A DNA stretch of 64,000 bases from Streptomyces lincolnensis (GTDB lineage Bacteria; Actinomycetota; Actinomycetes; Streptomycetales; Streptomycetaceae): the NCBI RefSeq assembly GCF_001685355.1, contig NZ_CP016438.1, forward strand, positions 3,782,001-3,846,000, written 5' to 3'. Both the position numbers and the translations under genes were made by a program. Positions 45,718 through 53,689 of the stretch are shown here, in pieces. The notes beneath the pieces were generated by a model. The model worked only from the letters and a program-made list of their open reading frames with translations, had not been told where the DNA came from and did no database searches. Position 1 is the stretch's first letter; every line of letters starts with the position of its first letter.

Positions 45718-46080
45718 ATGTCCGGACCCAGACGCCCCTCCGAGGCTCCCCCCGTGCCGAAAGCCTGGGGGGAACCCGCCCGCGCGACCCCGCCCGTCCA
45801 GGACTCCGCGACGGACGTGGTCCGCTGGGCGGTCTTCAGCTGTGTCCTGGTTCCCGTGGTGCTCCTCTGGTACGGCACCTCGCTCGCCGGCGCCGCCGGC
45901 ACCGCGCTCGGACTGGCCGCCGTCACCGCCGTCTGCCGTATCCTCCTGCGCCAGTCGGAGCGCGGTGCGGCACGGCTACTGGCCGAAGAACGGGCCCCCC
46001 ATCGCGGCCACCGCCACCGGGCCGGAACGGGGACACACAGGGGTGGGCGGCACGGTGGGGGAAATACACCGGTCGGCTGA
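45718..46080 (+). CDS. small membrane protein upstream of adpA
   Basis: The 120-residue product has a Pro/Ala-rich N-terminus, two adjacent hydrophobic helices (VRWAVFSCVLVPVVLLWYG and AGAAGTALGLAAVTAVCRILL) and a His/Gly/Arg-rich tail (APHRGHRHRAGTGTHRGGRHGGG). AGGGAG lies 5 nt before the ATG. It is a conserved neighbour of adpA in streptomycetes as far as I recall, but its function is unknown. The His-rich tail could bind metal. Confidence 0.65.
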   Translation: MSGPRRPSEAPPVPKAWGEPARATPPVQDSATDVVRWAVFSCVLVPVVLLWYGTSLAGAAGTALGLAAVTAVCRILLRQSERGAARLLAEERAPHRGHRHRAGTGTHRGGRHGGGNTPVG

Positions 46081-46458
46081 CCGGTTTCCGCGCACGCGCC
46101 CGACTCTTTTCAGCCAACTTCCGACCACCGGGCATCCTTGTGTCCAACCACCCCCCAACCCCCGTTTGACCTGCACGGAAAGGGTCCCCAGGACCCTGCG
46201 CACCCTACGTGGATTGGCCACTGCGACAAGGCGCACTTCCCTGCACGCCCCACGAGTGCAACGCTTCGTGATCGAATGCTTCACGCCAAGTTGCCAAGTC
46301 GACAATCTGCCGGATGACGAACTGGTCACTCCGGCATCACGCGACACAGTAGATTCGATCTTGACTGTCTTACGGCGGGGGACTCGTGCAGGACCGAGGG
46401 GAAACGTGCAGGAGCGACACAACCGAGGAGCCGCGACCACCGAGGGGGGCTTAGCAGT
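46081..46458 (+). promoter_or_regulatory. long adpA upstream region and leader
   Basis: These 378 bp carry no gene. Known streptomycete adpA genes have long, heavily regulated promoters. Visible here are a TTGACT (46360-46365) and a tandem GCCAAGT/GCCAAGTC (46285-46299). A near-match to the AdpA site TGGCSNGWWY lies on the minus strand (46279-46288, 9 of 10). The last 80 nt are purine-rich, with repeated CCGAGG and several Shine-Dalgarno-like sequences (GAGGGG, AGGAG, GAGGAG, GAGGGGGG). Confidence 0.55.
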
Positions 46459-47718
46459 ATGAGCCACGACTCCACTGCCGCGCCGGAAGCCGCGGCCCGG
46501 AAACTCTCCGGGCGACGCCGCAAGGAGATCGTCGCGGTGCTGCTGTTCAGCGGCGGCCCCATCTTCGAGAGTTCCATACCGTTGTCGGTGTTCGGGATCG
46601 ACCGCCAGGACGCCGGCGTGCCGCGCTACCGCTTGTTGGTGTGCGGCGGCGAGGAAGGCCCACTGCGGACCACAGGGGGCCTGGAACTCACCGCACCACA
46701 TGGGCTGGAGGCGATCTCCCGGGCGGGCACGGTTGTCGTGCCGGCCTGGCGTTCGATCACCTCGCCACCGCCGGAGGAGGCGCTCGACGCACTGCGTCGC
46801 GCGCATGAAGAGGGCGCCCGCATAGTCGGGCTGTGCACCGGCGCCTTCGTGCTGGCGGCGGCGGGACTGCTGGACGGTCGTCCCGCGACGACCCACTGGA
46901 TGTACGCGCCGACGCTGGCCAAGCGCTATCCGTCGGTGCACGTCGATCCGAGAGAGCTGTTCGTCGACGACGGGGACGTACTGACCTCGGCGGGGACGGC
47001 GGCCGGAATCGATCTCTGTCTGCACATCGTGCGGACGGACCACGGCAACGAGGCGGCGGGCGCACTGGCCCGGCGTCTGGTGGTCCCACCGCGCCGGAGC
47101 GGCGGTCAGGAGCGCTACCTCGATCGATCTTTACCAGAGGAGATCGGCGCCGACCCGCTCGCCGAGGTCGTCGCCTGGGCGCTGGAACACCTCCACGAGC
47201 AGTTCGACGTGGAGACGCTGGCCGCGCGCGCGTACATGAGCCGTCGTACGTTCGACCGCCGGTTCCGCTCGCTCACCGGGAGCGCGCCGCTCCAGTGGCT
47301 GATCACCCAGCGGGTGCTTCAGGCGCAGCGGCTTCTGGAGACCTCGGACTACTCGGTGGACGAAGTCGCCGGGCGGTGCGGGTTCCGGTCGCCGGTGGCG
47401 CTGCGTGGGCACTTCCGGCGTCAGCTGGGGTCGTCGCCCGCGGCCTATCGGGCCGCGTACCGGGCACGGCGGCCGCAGGGCGAACGGGCCGCGGTCGCGG
47501 CGGACGCTGACGGGTCCTTGCCGTCCGCCGGATCGGGGGCGGGTGCCGGTGCGCCGGTTCCGCTGCATCCGGAGGGCGGGCCGGTGCCGATGCAGACGCG
47601 GCGTTCGCCGAGTCCTGTCGGGTCGTCCGCGGGGTTGTCGTCGTCCTCGTCCGAGAACGGGCGTGAGGCGTACGCGGGCGGCCGGGCGAGTCTGCCGGGG
47701 CAGCGCAGCGGGATGTGA
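46459..47718 (+). CDS. adpA: AdpA, global activator of development and secondary metabolism
   Basis: The 419-residue protein has an N-terminal DJ-1/PfpI-like dimerisation domain (about residues 23-200, with VGLCTGAFVLAAAGLLDGRPATTHW). A C-terminal AraC/XylS DNA-binding domain with two HTHs follows (about 235-335, FDVETLAARAYMSRRTFDRRFRSLTGSAPLQWLITQRVLQAQRLLE). Residue 225, in the linker (YLDRSLPEE), is encoded by TTA at 47131-47133. This is the conserved bldA-dependent codon that ties AdpA translation to the leucyl tRNA-UAA. The C-terminal tail after residue 345 is low-complexity and species-variable. GAGGGGGG lies about 10 nt before the ATG. Confidence 0.96.
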   Translation: MSHDSTAAPEAAARKLSGRRRKEIVAVLLFSGGPIFESSIPLSVFGIDRQDAGVPRYRLLVCGGEEGPLRTTGGLELTAPHGLEAISRAGTVVVPAWRSITSPPPEEALDALRRAHEEGARIVGLCTGAFVLAAAGLLDGRPATTHWMYAPTLAKRYPSVHVDPRELFVDDGDVLTSAGTAAGIDLCLHIVRTDHGNEAAGALARRLVVPPRRSGGQERYLDRSLPEEIGADPLAEVVAWALEHLHEQFDVETLAARAYMSRRTFDRRFRSLTGSAPLQWLITQRVLQAQRLLETSDYSVDEVAGRCGFRSPVALRGHFRRQLGSSPAAYRAAYRARRPQGERAAVAADADGSLPSAGSGAGAGAPVPLHPEGGPVPMQTRRSPSPVGSSAGLSSSSSENGREAYAGGRASLPGQRSGM

Positions 47719-47723
47719 GTGCG

Positions 47724-47762
47724 GGGCGGTGGGGGCGGCGTGGTCTTTCGCCCCCGCCGCCC
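47724..47762 (+). terminator. hairpin terminator after adpA
   Basis: GGGCGGTGGGGGCG pairs with CGCCCCCGCCGCCC (14 bp, one T-G pair) around an 11-nt loop, 5 nt after the stop codon. Confidence 0.82.
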
Positions 47763-47779
47763 TTACCCGTCCCATCCTC

Positions 47780-47805
47780 AGGGGGCTCCGCCCCCTGGAC
47801 CCCCG
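47780..47805. repeat. dispersed Streptomyces palindromic repeat
   Basis: AGGGGGC-TCC-GCCCCCT followed by GGACCCCCG is a short palindromic element that is very common between Streptomyces genes. It may add to termination. Confidence 0.65.
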
Positions 47806-47915
47806 TATCGGCCCTCAAGGGGCCTCGTCCTCGAACTCCCCCAGAGGGGGCACCCCCAGACGGGCTGAAATGGCCTGGGGCGGGCACCGGGGACCGCAGA
47901 TGGGGGCGCCAGCCT

Positions 47916-47921
47916 TAGGGT
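47916..47921 (+). promoter_or_regulatory. -10-like hexamer, leaderless start of orn
   Basis: TAGGGT ends 6 nt before the orn ATG and no ribosome binding site is present. Confidence 0.45.
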
Positions 47922-47927
47922 GGTCGC

Positions 47928-48530
47928 ATGAACGATCGCATGGTGTGGATCGACTGCGAGATGACCGGCCTCTCGCTGTCCGATGACGCTCTCATCGAGG
48001 TGGCCGCCCTCGTCACCGACTCCGAGTTGAACATTCTCGGTGACGGTGTGGACATCGTCGTCCGTCCGCCGGACCGGGCGCTGGAGACGATGCCGGAGGT
48101 GGTCCGTCAGATGCACACCGCGTCCGGGCTGCTGGACGAACTCGCCGGCGGCACGACGCTGACGGACGCCGAGGAGCAGGTGCTCTCCTACGTCCGCGAG
48201 CACGTGAAGGAGCCGGGCAAGGCCCCGTTGTGCGGCAACTCGGTGGGCACGGACCGCGGTTTCCTGCTGCGGGACATGCCCACGCTGGAGGACTACCTGC
48301 ACTACCGGATCGTCGACGTGTCGAGCGTCAAGGAACTCGCCCGGCGCTGGTATCCGCGGGCGTACTTCAACAGCCCGGAGAAGAACGGCAACCACCGCGC
48401 TCTCGCCGACATCCGCGAGTCCATCGCGGAACTCCGTTACTACCGCGAGGCCATCTTCGTACCGCAGCCCGGACCGGACTCCGACACCGCGAAGACGATC
48501 GCCGCGAAATACGTTCTTCCCGCGCAGTAG
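47928..48530 (+). CDS. orn: oligoribonuclease
   Basis: A 200-residue DEDDh 3'-5' exoribonuclease that degrades 2-5-nt RNAs and pGpG, the breakdown product of c-di-GMP, and is needed for normal Streptomyces growth. Conserved parts are [28 protein letters not shown] (Asp and Glu of ExoI), [17 protein letters not shown] (ExoII), and [28 protein letters not shown] (ExoIII His/Asp). It lies just downstream of adpA, the same order as in S. coelicolor. It is probably transcribed from its own leaderless promoter. Confidence 0.95.
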   Translation: MNDRMVWIDCEMTGLSLSDDALIEVAALVTDSELNILGDGVDIVVRPPDRALETMPEVVRQMHTASGLLDELAGGTTLTDAEEQVLSYVREHVKEPGKAPLCGNSVGTDRGFLLRDMPTLEDYLHYRIVDVSSVKELARRWYPRAYFNSPEKNGNHRALADIRESIAELRYYREAIFVPQPGPDSDTAKTIAAKYVLPAQ

Positions 48531-48594
48531 CGCAGGTCAGAGGCCCGGGAAGGGGCGCCGCAAAAGCCGGGCGCGAGCACCCCTTCGGACCCTG

Positions 48595-48600
48595 TACACT
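48595..48600 (+). promoter_or_regulatory. probable -10 of the tRNA-His promoter
   Basis: TACACT lies 39 nt before the mature tRNA end in a short gap after orn, followed by a T-run. A matching -35 is not clear. Confidence 0.4.
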
Positions 48601-48639
48601 TTTTCTCGGCAGGTCGGGGAAACCCGGGCCGCCGACATG

Positions 48640-48712
48640 GTGGGTGTAGCTCAGCTGGTAGAGCACCTGGTTGTGGTCCAGGAAGTCGCGGGTTCAAGTC
48701 CCGTCACTCACC
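48640..48712 (+). tRNA. tRNA-His (anticodon GTG)
   Basis: The cloverleaf is complete. The acceptor GTGGGTG pairs with CACTCAC (one G-T pair), and the D arm is GCTCAGCTGGTAGAGC. The anticodon stem CCTGG/CCAGG holds a TTGTGGT loop with GTG at 48673-48675, and the T arm is GCGGGTTCAAGTCCCGT. The discriminator is C73 and a G precedes position 1 (48639), giving the G-1:C73 pair specific to tRNA-His. CCA is not encoded. Confidence 0.96.
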
Positions 48713-48720
48713 CTGAAGTC

Positions 48721-48758
48721 ATCAGCCGGTGACCTTGGAAACAAGGTCACCGGCTGAT
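48721..48758 (+). terminator. terminator after tRNA-His
   Basis: A perfect 16-bp inverted repeat (ATCAGCCGGTGACCTT and complement) with a 6-nt GGAAAC loop begins 9 nt after the tRNA. Confidence 0.88.
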
Positions 48759-48801
48759 CGCGTTGCGGCGCCACAGGAACCCGGCCAGGGAGGGACCAAG
48801 C

Positions 48802-49089
48802 ATGATCATCTTCGGTACCAAGGGATATCTGTACCAGCTCGCGATACTGACGCTGGTGTGCGGCCAGTGCGGCAATCCCGCCGCGCACACACTCCGCAAG
48901 CGCGTCACGAAGTTCACGCTGTTCTTCGTGCCGCTGTTCCCGTTCTCGACGAAGTACACGACGCAGTGCACGTTCTGCGGCGCGGAGCACAAGGTGCCCG
49001 CGGAGCAGGCGGAGCAGCTCCAGGCGCAGGCGGCGAGCGGTCAGGGCGGTCAGCCCCACGGCCAGCCGCAGCAGCAGCCGTACCAGTAG
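48802..49089 (+). CDS. small zinc-ribbon protein
   Basis: A 95-residue protein with two CxxC knuckles (CGQCGNPAAH and CTFCGAEHK) about 35 residues apart, forming a zinc ribbon. A hydrophobic FTLFFVPLFPF stretch lies between them, and the tail is Gln/Gly/Pro-rich. The ATG at 48802 has AGGGAGGGA upstream and is preferred over an earlier in-frame ATG at 48763 that lies against the tRNA terminator. Such zinc-ribbon proteins are widespread in actinobacteria; the function is unknown. Confidence 0.75.
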   Translation: MIIFGTKGYLYQLAILTLVCGQCGNPAAHTLRKRVTKFTLFFVPLFPFSTKYTTQCTFCGAEHKVPAEQAEQLQAQAASGQGGQPHGQPQQQPYQ

Positions 49090-49118
49090 TGGGCGGGGTC
49101 GAGTAGTGGGCGGGGCCG
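49085..49118. repeat. 17-bp tandem duplication
   Basis: AGTAGTGGGCGGGGTCG is followed directly by the same 17 bases with one change. It spans the zinc-ribbon stop codon and the GTG start of the next gene, so it separates the two genes by one repeat unit. Confidence 0.85.
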
Positions 49119-49636
49119 AGCCGCTCGTGCGCGCCGAGTTCCTCTCCGGACCGCGCCTCGACCTCGTCCCGCTGCGGGTCGAGCACGCCGAGGAGATGGC
49201 CGTCGTCCTGTCCGACCCGGCGCTGCACACCTTCATCGGCGGTACGCCCCACTCCCCCGCCGCCCTGCGGGCCCGCTACGAGCGGCTGGTCGCCGGGGCG
49301 CCCGAACCGGACGTCGTCTGGTGCAACTGGGTGCTGCGACTGCGGGCTCGGGAGTGCCTCGTGGGCACCGTCCAGGCGACGGTCACGGGACAGGCCGCGG
49401 GGCGCGTCGCCGAGATCGCCTGGGTGGTCGGGACGCCCTGGCAGGGCCGCGGGTTCGCCAAGGAGGCGGTGCGGGTGCTGGTCGCCGGGCTCGGGCAGCG
49501 GTCCGTGCGGACGATCGTCGCCCATGTCCATCCCGACCATGCCGCCTCGGCCGCGGTCGCCGCGGCGGCCGGGCTCACGCCGACCGACGAGGAGCACGAC
49601 GGGGAGCGCCGGTGGCGGCTCTCGGCCGACGACTGA
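49106..49636 (+). CDS. GNAT-family N-acetyltransferase
   Basis: A 176-residue acetyltransferase of the RimJ/RimL-like GNAT group. The core is EFLSGPRLDLVPLRVEHAEEMAVVLSDPALHTF, and the acetyl-CoA-binding motif A is VVGTPWQGRGFAKEAVRVLVAGL (Q/R-x-x-G-x-G/A type). The GTG start at 49106 lies in a tandem duplication without a normal ribosome binding site and may depend on translation of the preceding zinc-ribbon gene, whose stop is 16 nt away. The acceptor substrate cannot be inferred. Confidence 0.75.
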   Translation: MGGAEPLVRAEFLSGPRLDLVPLRVEHAEEMAVVLSDPALHTFIGGTPHSPAALRARYERLVAGAPEPDVVWCNWVLRLRARECLVGTVQATVTGQAAGRVAEIAWVVGTPWQGRGFAKEAVRVLVAGLGQRSVRTIVAHVHPDHAASAAVAAAAGLTPTDEEHDGERRWRLSADD

Positions 49637-49885
49637 CTCCGCCGCCCGGACCTGTGCGGCGCATCGTCGGCTTATGAGCTGTTCGTGAGGTCGGGAAGCT
49701 CGTCATGCGGTCGCGGCGGGCGAGGAGTGCGTCGGCACGCTGTGCCGGGGCGCCGACGAACCGGACTCGGTCACCGGCGCCTGGCCGGTCACGCACCACA
49801 CCGAGCGGCCGCACCGGCGACGGCGCCGGCACGGACACTGACGGCGCCCCCCCGTCGCCAGCCCCCCACCCTCAGCCGTCGGTTC

Positions 49886-50938
49886 TCAGCACGAGGCGCG
49901 GGTCACCAGCTGCGTCGCCAGGACGACCTGACGCCGCTCCAGGTCCCGGGTGACCGCCGGGCGCCGGTCGGCGATCTCCGTGAGCAGCAGGTCGATCATC
50001 CGGCGGCCCATCTCCTCGATGGGCTGGCGCACGCTGGTCAGGGGCGGGTCCATGTGGCGGGCGATGGCCGAGTCGTCGTAGCCGACGAGCGCCACGTCGT
50101 CGGGGATGCTGCGGCCCTCCTCGCGCAGCACCTGGAGGGCGCCGGCCGCCATCACGTCCGAGCCCGCGAAGACCGCGTCCAGGTCGGGACGGCGGGCCAG
50201 CAGTTTGGTCATCGCGCGCCGGCCGCCGTCCTCGGTGAAGTCGCCGACCTCGATCAGCCGCTCGTCCGGCTCGTGGCCCGCGGCGAGCAGGGCGTCGCGG
50301 TAGCCGTCGACGCGGCGCTGGGCGCCGTAGACGTCGAGGCGGCCGCTGATGTGGGCGACCGCGCGACAGCCGCGGGAGAGCAGGTGCTCGACCGCCGTGC
50401 GGGCACCGCCGTAGTTGTCCGAGTCGACCGACGGGAGCGTCTCCATGGCCGATCTCGGGCCGCTGATCACCGCGGGTATCTCCAGCTGGGACAGCAGGTC
50501 GGGCAGCGGGTCGTCGGCGTGCACGGAGACCAGCAGGACGCCGTCGACCCGGTGGGCGGCCAGGTACTGGGCGAGCCGGCGGCGCTCCCGGTCACTGCCG
50601 GCGAAGATCAGCAGCAGCTGCATCTCGGTGTCGGCGAGCTCGGCGCCGACCCCCTTGAGCATGTCCGAGAAGTACGGCTCCGCGAAGAACCGGGTCTCCG
50701 GCTCGGGCACGACCAGGGCGATCGCGTCCGTGCGGTTGGCGGCCAGGGCGCGGGCCGCGGTGTTGGGGACGTATCCGAGTTCGGCCACGGCCGCCTCGAC
50801 GGCCGCCCGGGTGGCGTCGCTGACCCGGGGCGATCCGTTGATCACCCGGGAGACCGTGCCGCGGCCCACGCCGGCCCGTGCCGCCACCTCCTCGAGGGTG
50901 GGCCGGCCACCGCTCCGGCCCCGTGCTCCGTGGCCCAT
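49886..50938 (-). CDS. cebR: LacI-family cello-oligosaccharide repressor CebR
   Basis: A 350-residue LacI/GalR regulator. The HTH and hinge lie at residues about 12-65 (TLEEVAARAGVGRGTVSRVINGSPRVSDATRAAVEAAVAELGYVPN). The sugar-binding domain ends VGYDDSAIARHMDPPLTSVRQPIEEMGRRM. It diverges from cebEFG-bglC and two 14-bp CebR boxes are present, so it is CebR, which in streptomycetes is released by cellobiose or cellotriose. The frame is open well beyond, but the ATG at 50938 begins the HTH. A GAAGGCGGAG lies upstream as ribosome binding site. Confidence 0.92.
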   Translation of the reverse strand: MGHGARGRSGGRPTLEEVAARAGVGRGTVSRVINGSPRVSDATRAAVEAAVAELGYVPNTAARALAANRTDAIALVVPEPETRFFAEPYFSDMLKGVGAELADTEMQLLLIFAGSDRERRRLAQYLAAHRVDGVLLVSVHADDPLPDLLSQLEIPAVISGPRSAMETLPSVDSDNYGGARTAVEHLLSRGCRAVAHISGRLDVYGAQRRVDGYRDALLAAGHEPDERLIEVGDFTEDGGRRAMTKLLARRPDLDAVFAGSDVMAAGALQVLREEGRSIPDDVALVGYDDSAIARHMDPPLTSVRQPIEEMGRRMIDLLLTEIADRRPAVTRDLERRQVVLATQLVTRASC

Positions 50939-51339
50939 GGCTCCGCCTTCCCGCCGTAGTCTTGACGCTGGCCTGGAATTTAACAGTCCCACCGGCCGGT
51001 GTGGCCGTCGCGGGGGCCTGCCGACCCCGGACCGCGACCGTCGGCCAGAACGGTCAGGTCCGTGCTTTCCGGACTCGCCGCGTCCTCTTGGCCGTGGCTG
51101 AATCCTTCTCACACCGTTCCAGTTAACAGCCCGATAACTGAACGCATCTCTTCGCTCGCAGTCCCTTGACACCCTCGCTCGGACCGACGAACCTTCAACA
51201 CATCACGAGTGGGAGCGCTCCCACGGTACCTGACACATACACATCCCGCACGTTCCCCGCCCGAGCCGCAGCTAGAACTAACGGGCCCAACAACGCAGTT
51301 GGCCGGGGGGTCGGCACGTCAGGGCAACAGGAGGACGCA
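50939..51339. other. cebR-cebE divergent intergenic region
   Basis: These 401 bp hold no gene. They contain the perfect CebR box at 51210-51223 and an AT-richer patch with AGTTAACAGCCCGATAACTG around 51121-51140. The cebE leader runs to AGGAGG at 51328-51333. Confidence 0.6.
51210..51223. promoter_or_regulatory. CebR box upstream of cebE
   Basis: TGGGAGCGCTCCCA is a perfect 14-bp palindrome identical to the CebR operator consensus. It lies 117 nt before the cebE start. Confidence 0.95.
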
Positions 51340-52656
51340 ATGCGAGCACGTACCCGATCCGCCCGCAGGGTGGTGGTCCTCGCGGCCGTCGCGTCGCTGG
51401 GCACCGGGCTGCTGGCCGGCTGTGCCGACGACGGCAAGGACGAGGACAGTTCGTCCCAGGGCGGTGGCGGCGGCAAGACCAAGATCTCCCTGGGGCTGTT
51501 CGGCAGCTTCGGCTTCGAGGAGGCCGGTCTCTACGCCGAGTACGAGAAGCTGAACCCGAAGATCGACGTTCAGCAGACCGTGATCGAGCGGAACGAGAAC
51601 TACTACCCGCCGCTGGTCAACCACCTCACGACCGACAGTGGCCTCCAGGACATCCAGGGCGTCGAGGTCGGCAACATCAACGAGGTCGCGAACAACTACG
51701 CGGACAAGCTGGTGGACCTCTCCAAGTACGGCAAGGAGAGCGACTACCTGCCCTGGAAGTGGCAGCAGGCCACCACCGAGGGCGGTCAGACGATCGGTCT
51801 CGGCACCGATGTCGGCCCGATGGCCATCTGCTACCGCAAGGACCTGTTCCAGGCGGCCGGTCTGCCCACCGACCGCGAGGAGGTCGCCAAGCTGTGGGCG
51901 GGCGACTGGGCGAAGCTGGTCGAGACCGGCAAGCGGTTCAAGTCGAAGGCCCCCGAGGGCACCACCTTCATGGACTCGCCCGGCGGTCTGCTCAACGCGA
52001 TCATCGCCAGTGAGAAGGAGCGGTACTACAACGCCTCCGGCGACGTCATCTACAAGTCGAACCCGGCCGTGAAGGCCGCCTTCGACCTGACGGCGGAGGC
52101 CGGCGAGGAGGGACTGGTCGGCAACCAGACACAGTTCCAGCCGGCTTGGGACACCACCATCGCCAACGGCAAGTTCGCCGCGATGTCCTGCCCGCCGTGG
52201 ATGCTCGGCTACATCGAGAGCAAGTCCAAGCCCGAGAACGCCGGCAAGTGGGACGTGGCCGCGCCGCCGAAGGCCGGCAACTGGGGTGGTTCCTTCCTCG
52301 CCGTGCCCAAGTCGGGCAAGAACGCCGAGGAGGCCGCGAAGCTCGCCGCCTGGCTGACCGCGCCCGAGCAGCAGGCCAAGCTGTTCGCCAAGCGAGGCAG
52401 CTTCCCGAGCGCGCAGACGGCGTACGACCTGCCGCTGGTGACGGGTGCGAAGAACAAGATGACGGGTGACGCCCCGATCGGCCAGATCTTCGCTCCGCTC
52501 GCCAAGGAGAGCCCGATCCAGGTGATCGGCCCGAAGGACCAGATCATCCAGCAGGGTCTGTCGGACAACGGTGTGGCGCTGGTGACCCAGGGCAAGTCGC
52601 CCAAGGAGGCCTGGGACAACGCCGTGAAGACCATCGACAACAACCTGGAGAAGTGA
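51340..52656 (+). CDS. cebE: cellobiose/cellotriose-binding lipoprotein CebE
   Basis: A 438-residue ABC solute-binding lipoprotein of the carbohydrate (SBP_bac_1) type. The signal ends in a lipobox (LLAGC, Cys about residue 28). The binding protein has the usual two-lobe pattern (KISLGLFGSFGFEEAGLYAEYEKLNPKIDV ... GTDVGPMAICYRKDLFQAAGLPTD ... SFLAVPKSGKNAEEAAKLAAWLT). The ATG at 51340 has AGGAGG 6 nt upstream. It captures cello-oligosaccharides for the CebFG permease and is repressed by CebR. In plant-pathogenic species the same system senses cellulose breakdown products. Confidence 0.92.
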   Translation: MRARTRSARRVVVLAAVASLGTGLLAGCADDGKDEDSSSQGGGGGKTKISLGLFGSFGFEEAGLYAEYEKLNPKIDVQQTVIERNENYYPPLVNHLTTDSGLQDIQGVEVGNINEVANNYADKLVDLSKYGKESDYLPWKWQQATTEGGQTIGLGTDVGPMAICYRKDLFQAAGLPTDREEVAKLWAGDWAKLVETGKRFKSKAPEGTTFMDSPGGLLNAIIASEKERYYNASGDVIYKSNPAVKAAFDLTAEAGEEGLVGNQTQFQPAWDTTIANGKFAAMSCPPWMLGYIESKSKPENAGKWDVAAPPKAGNWGGSFLAVPKSGKNAEEAAKLAAWLTAPEQQAKLFAKRGSFPSAQTAYDLPLVTGAKNKMTGDAPIGQIFAPLAKESPIQVIGPKDQIIQQGLSDNGVALVTQGKSPKEAWDNAVKTIDNNLEK

Positions 52657-52661
52657 CCGGT

Positions 52662-53678
52662 ATGGCCACCCGGCACGACACCGCCGCCGCGCCCCCCGTC
52701 AAGGAGGGGGGCGCGGCCCCGGCCCGTCCGCCCGTCGAGGCGGTGCCTCCGCAGGAGGCGAAGAGGCGTGCCAGGCTCTCCCGGCGCTGGCAGCGGGACG
52801 TGCGCTGGAGCCCGTACGCCTTCGTCTCGCCGTTCTTCCTGCTGTTCGCCGCGTTCGGCCTGTTCCCGCTGATCTACACGGCGTGGGCCTCGCTGCACAC
52901 CGTGGAACTGACCGCGCCCACCGACATGGAGTGGGCCGGCCTCAAGAACTACGCGCGGATCTTCGACGACGACTTCTACTGGAACGCGGCGAAGAACACC
53001 CTGACCATCGGGATCATCTCCACCGTCCCGCAGTTGATGATGGCGCTGGGCATCGCCCACATCCTCAACTACCGGCTGCGCGCCTCGACCTTCTACCGGG
53101 TCGCGATGCTCGCGCCGTACGCGACCTCGATCGCCTCGGCCTCCCTGCTCTTCGTGCTGCTCTTCGGCCGCGACTACGGGATGATCAACTGGGCGCTGAG
53201 CTCGGTCGGGATCGACCACATCGACTGGCAGAACGAGAAGTGGCCCTCGCAGTTCGCCGTCTCCTCGATCGTGATCTGGCGGTGGACCGGCTACAACGCG
53301 CTGATCTATCTGGCCGCGATGCAGGCGATCCCGCAGGATCTGTACGAGTCGGCGGCCCTGGACGGGGCCAGCCGCTGGAAGCAGTTCATCCATGTGACGC
53401 TGCCCTCGCTGCGCCCGACGATCCTGTTCACCGTGGTCGTCTCGACCATCGGCGCCTCGCAGCTCTTCGGTGAGCCTCTGCTGTTCAACGCCAACAAGGG
53501 CGCGTCCGGCGGTTCCCAGCACCAGTTCCAGACGCTCGGCCTGTACATGTACGAGCAGGGCTGGGTGAACCAGCACCTGGGCCGCGCCTCCGCGATCGCC
53601 TGGACGATGTTCCTGATCCTGATCGTGATCGGCATCGTCAACTACGTCATCTCGCGCCGGTTGCGCGCCAGTAGTTAG
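52662..53678 (+). CDS. cebF: cello-oligosaccharide ABC permease CebF
   Basis: The 338-residue inner membrane protein has six helices after a Pro/Ala-rich cytoplasmic N-terminus. The ABC permease EAA loop is ESAALDGASRWKQFIHVTLPSLRP. It pairs with CebG. The ATPase is not in the locus; in Streptomyces the shared ATPase MsiK, encoded elsewhere, energises this transporter. The ATG at 52662 is preferred, but a GTG at 52653 overlapping the cebE stop (GTGA) is also possible and would couple translation. Confidence 0.92.
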   Translation: MATRHDTAAAPPVKEGGAAPARPPVEAVPPQEAKRRARLSRRWQRDVRWSPYAFVSPFFLLFAAFGLFPLIYTAWASLHTVELTAPTDMEWAGLKNYARIFDDDFYWNAAKNTLTIGIISTVPQLMMALGIAHILNYRLRASTFYRVAMLAPYATSIASASLLFVLLFGRDYGMINWALSSVGIDHIDWQNEKWPSQFAVSSIVIWRWTGYNALIYLAAMQAIPQDLYESAALDGASRWKQFIHVTLPSLRPTILFTVVVSTIGASQLFGEPLLFNANKGASGGSQHQFQTLGLYMYEQGWVNQHLGRASAIAWTMFLILIVIGIVNYVISRRLRASS

Positions 53679-53689
53679 GAGAACCGGCC

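Noticed and set aside
49637..49885. Possible small gene between the acetyltransferase and cebR
   Set aside because: Open frames exist on both strands but have no ribosome binding site, no recognisable domain and unusual composition. I see only intergenic sequence.
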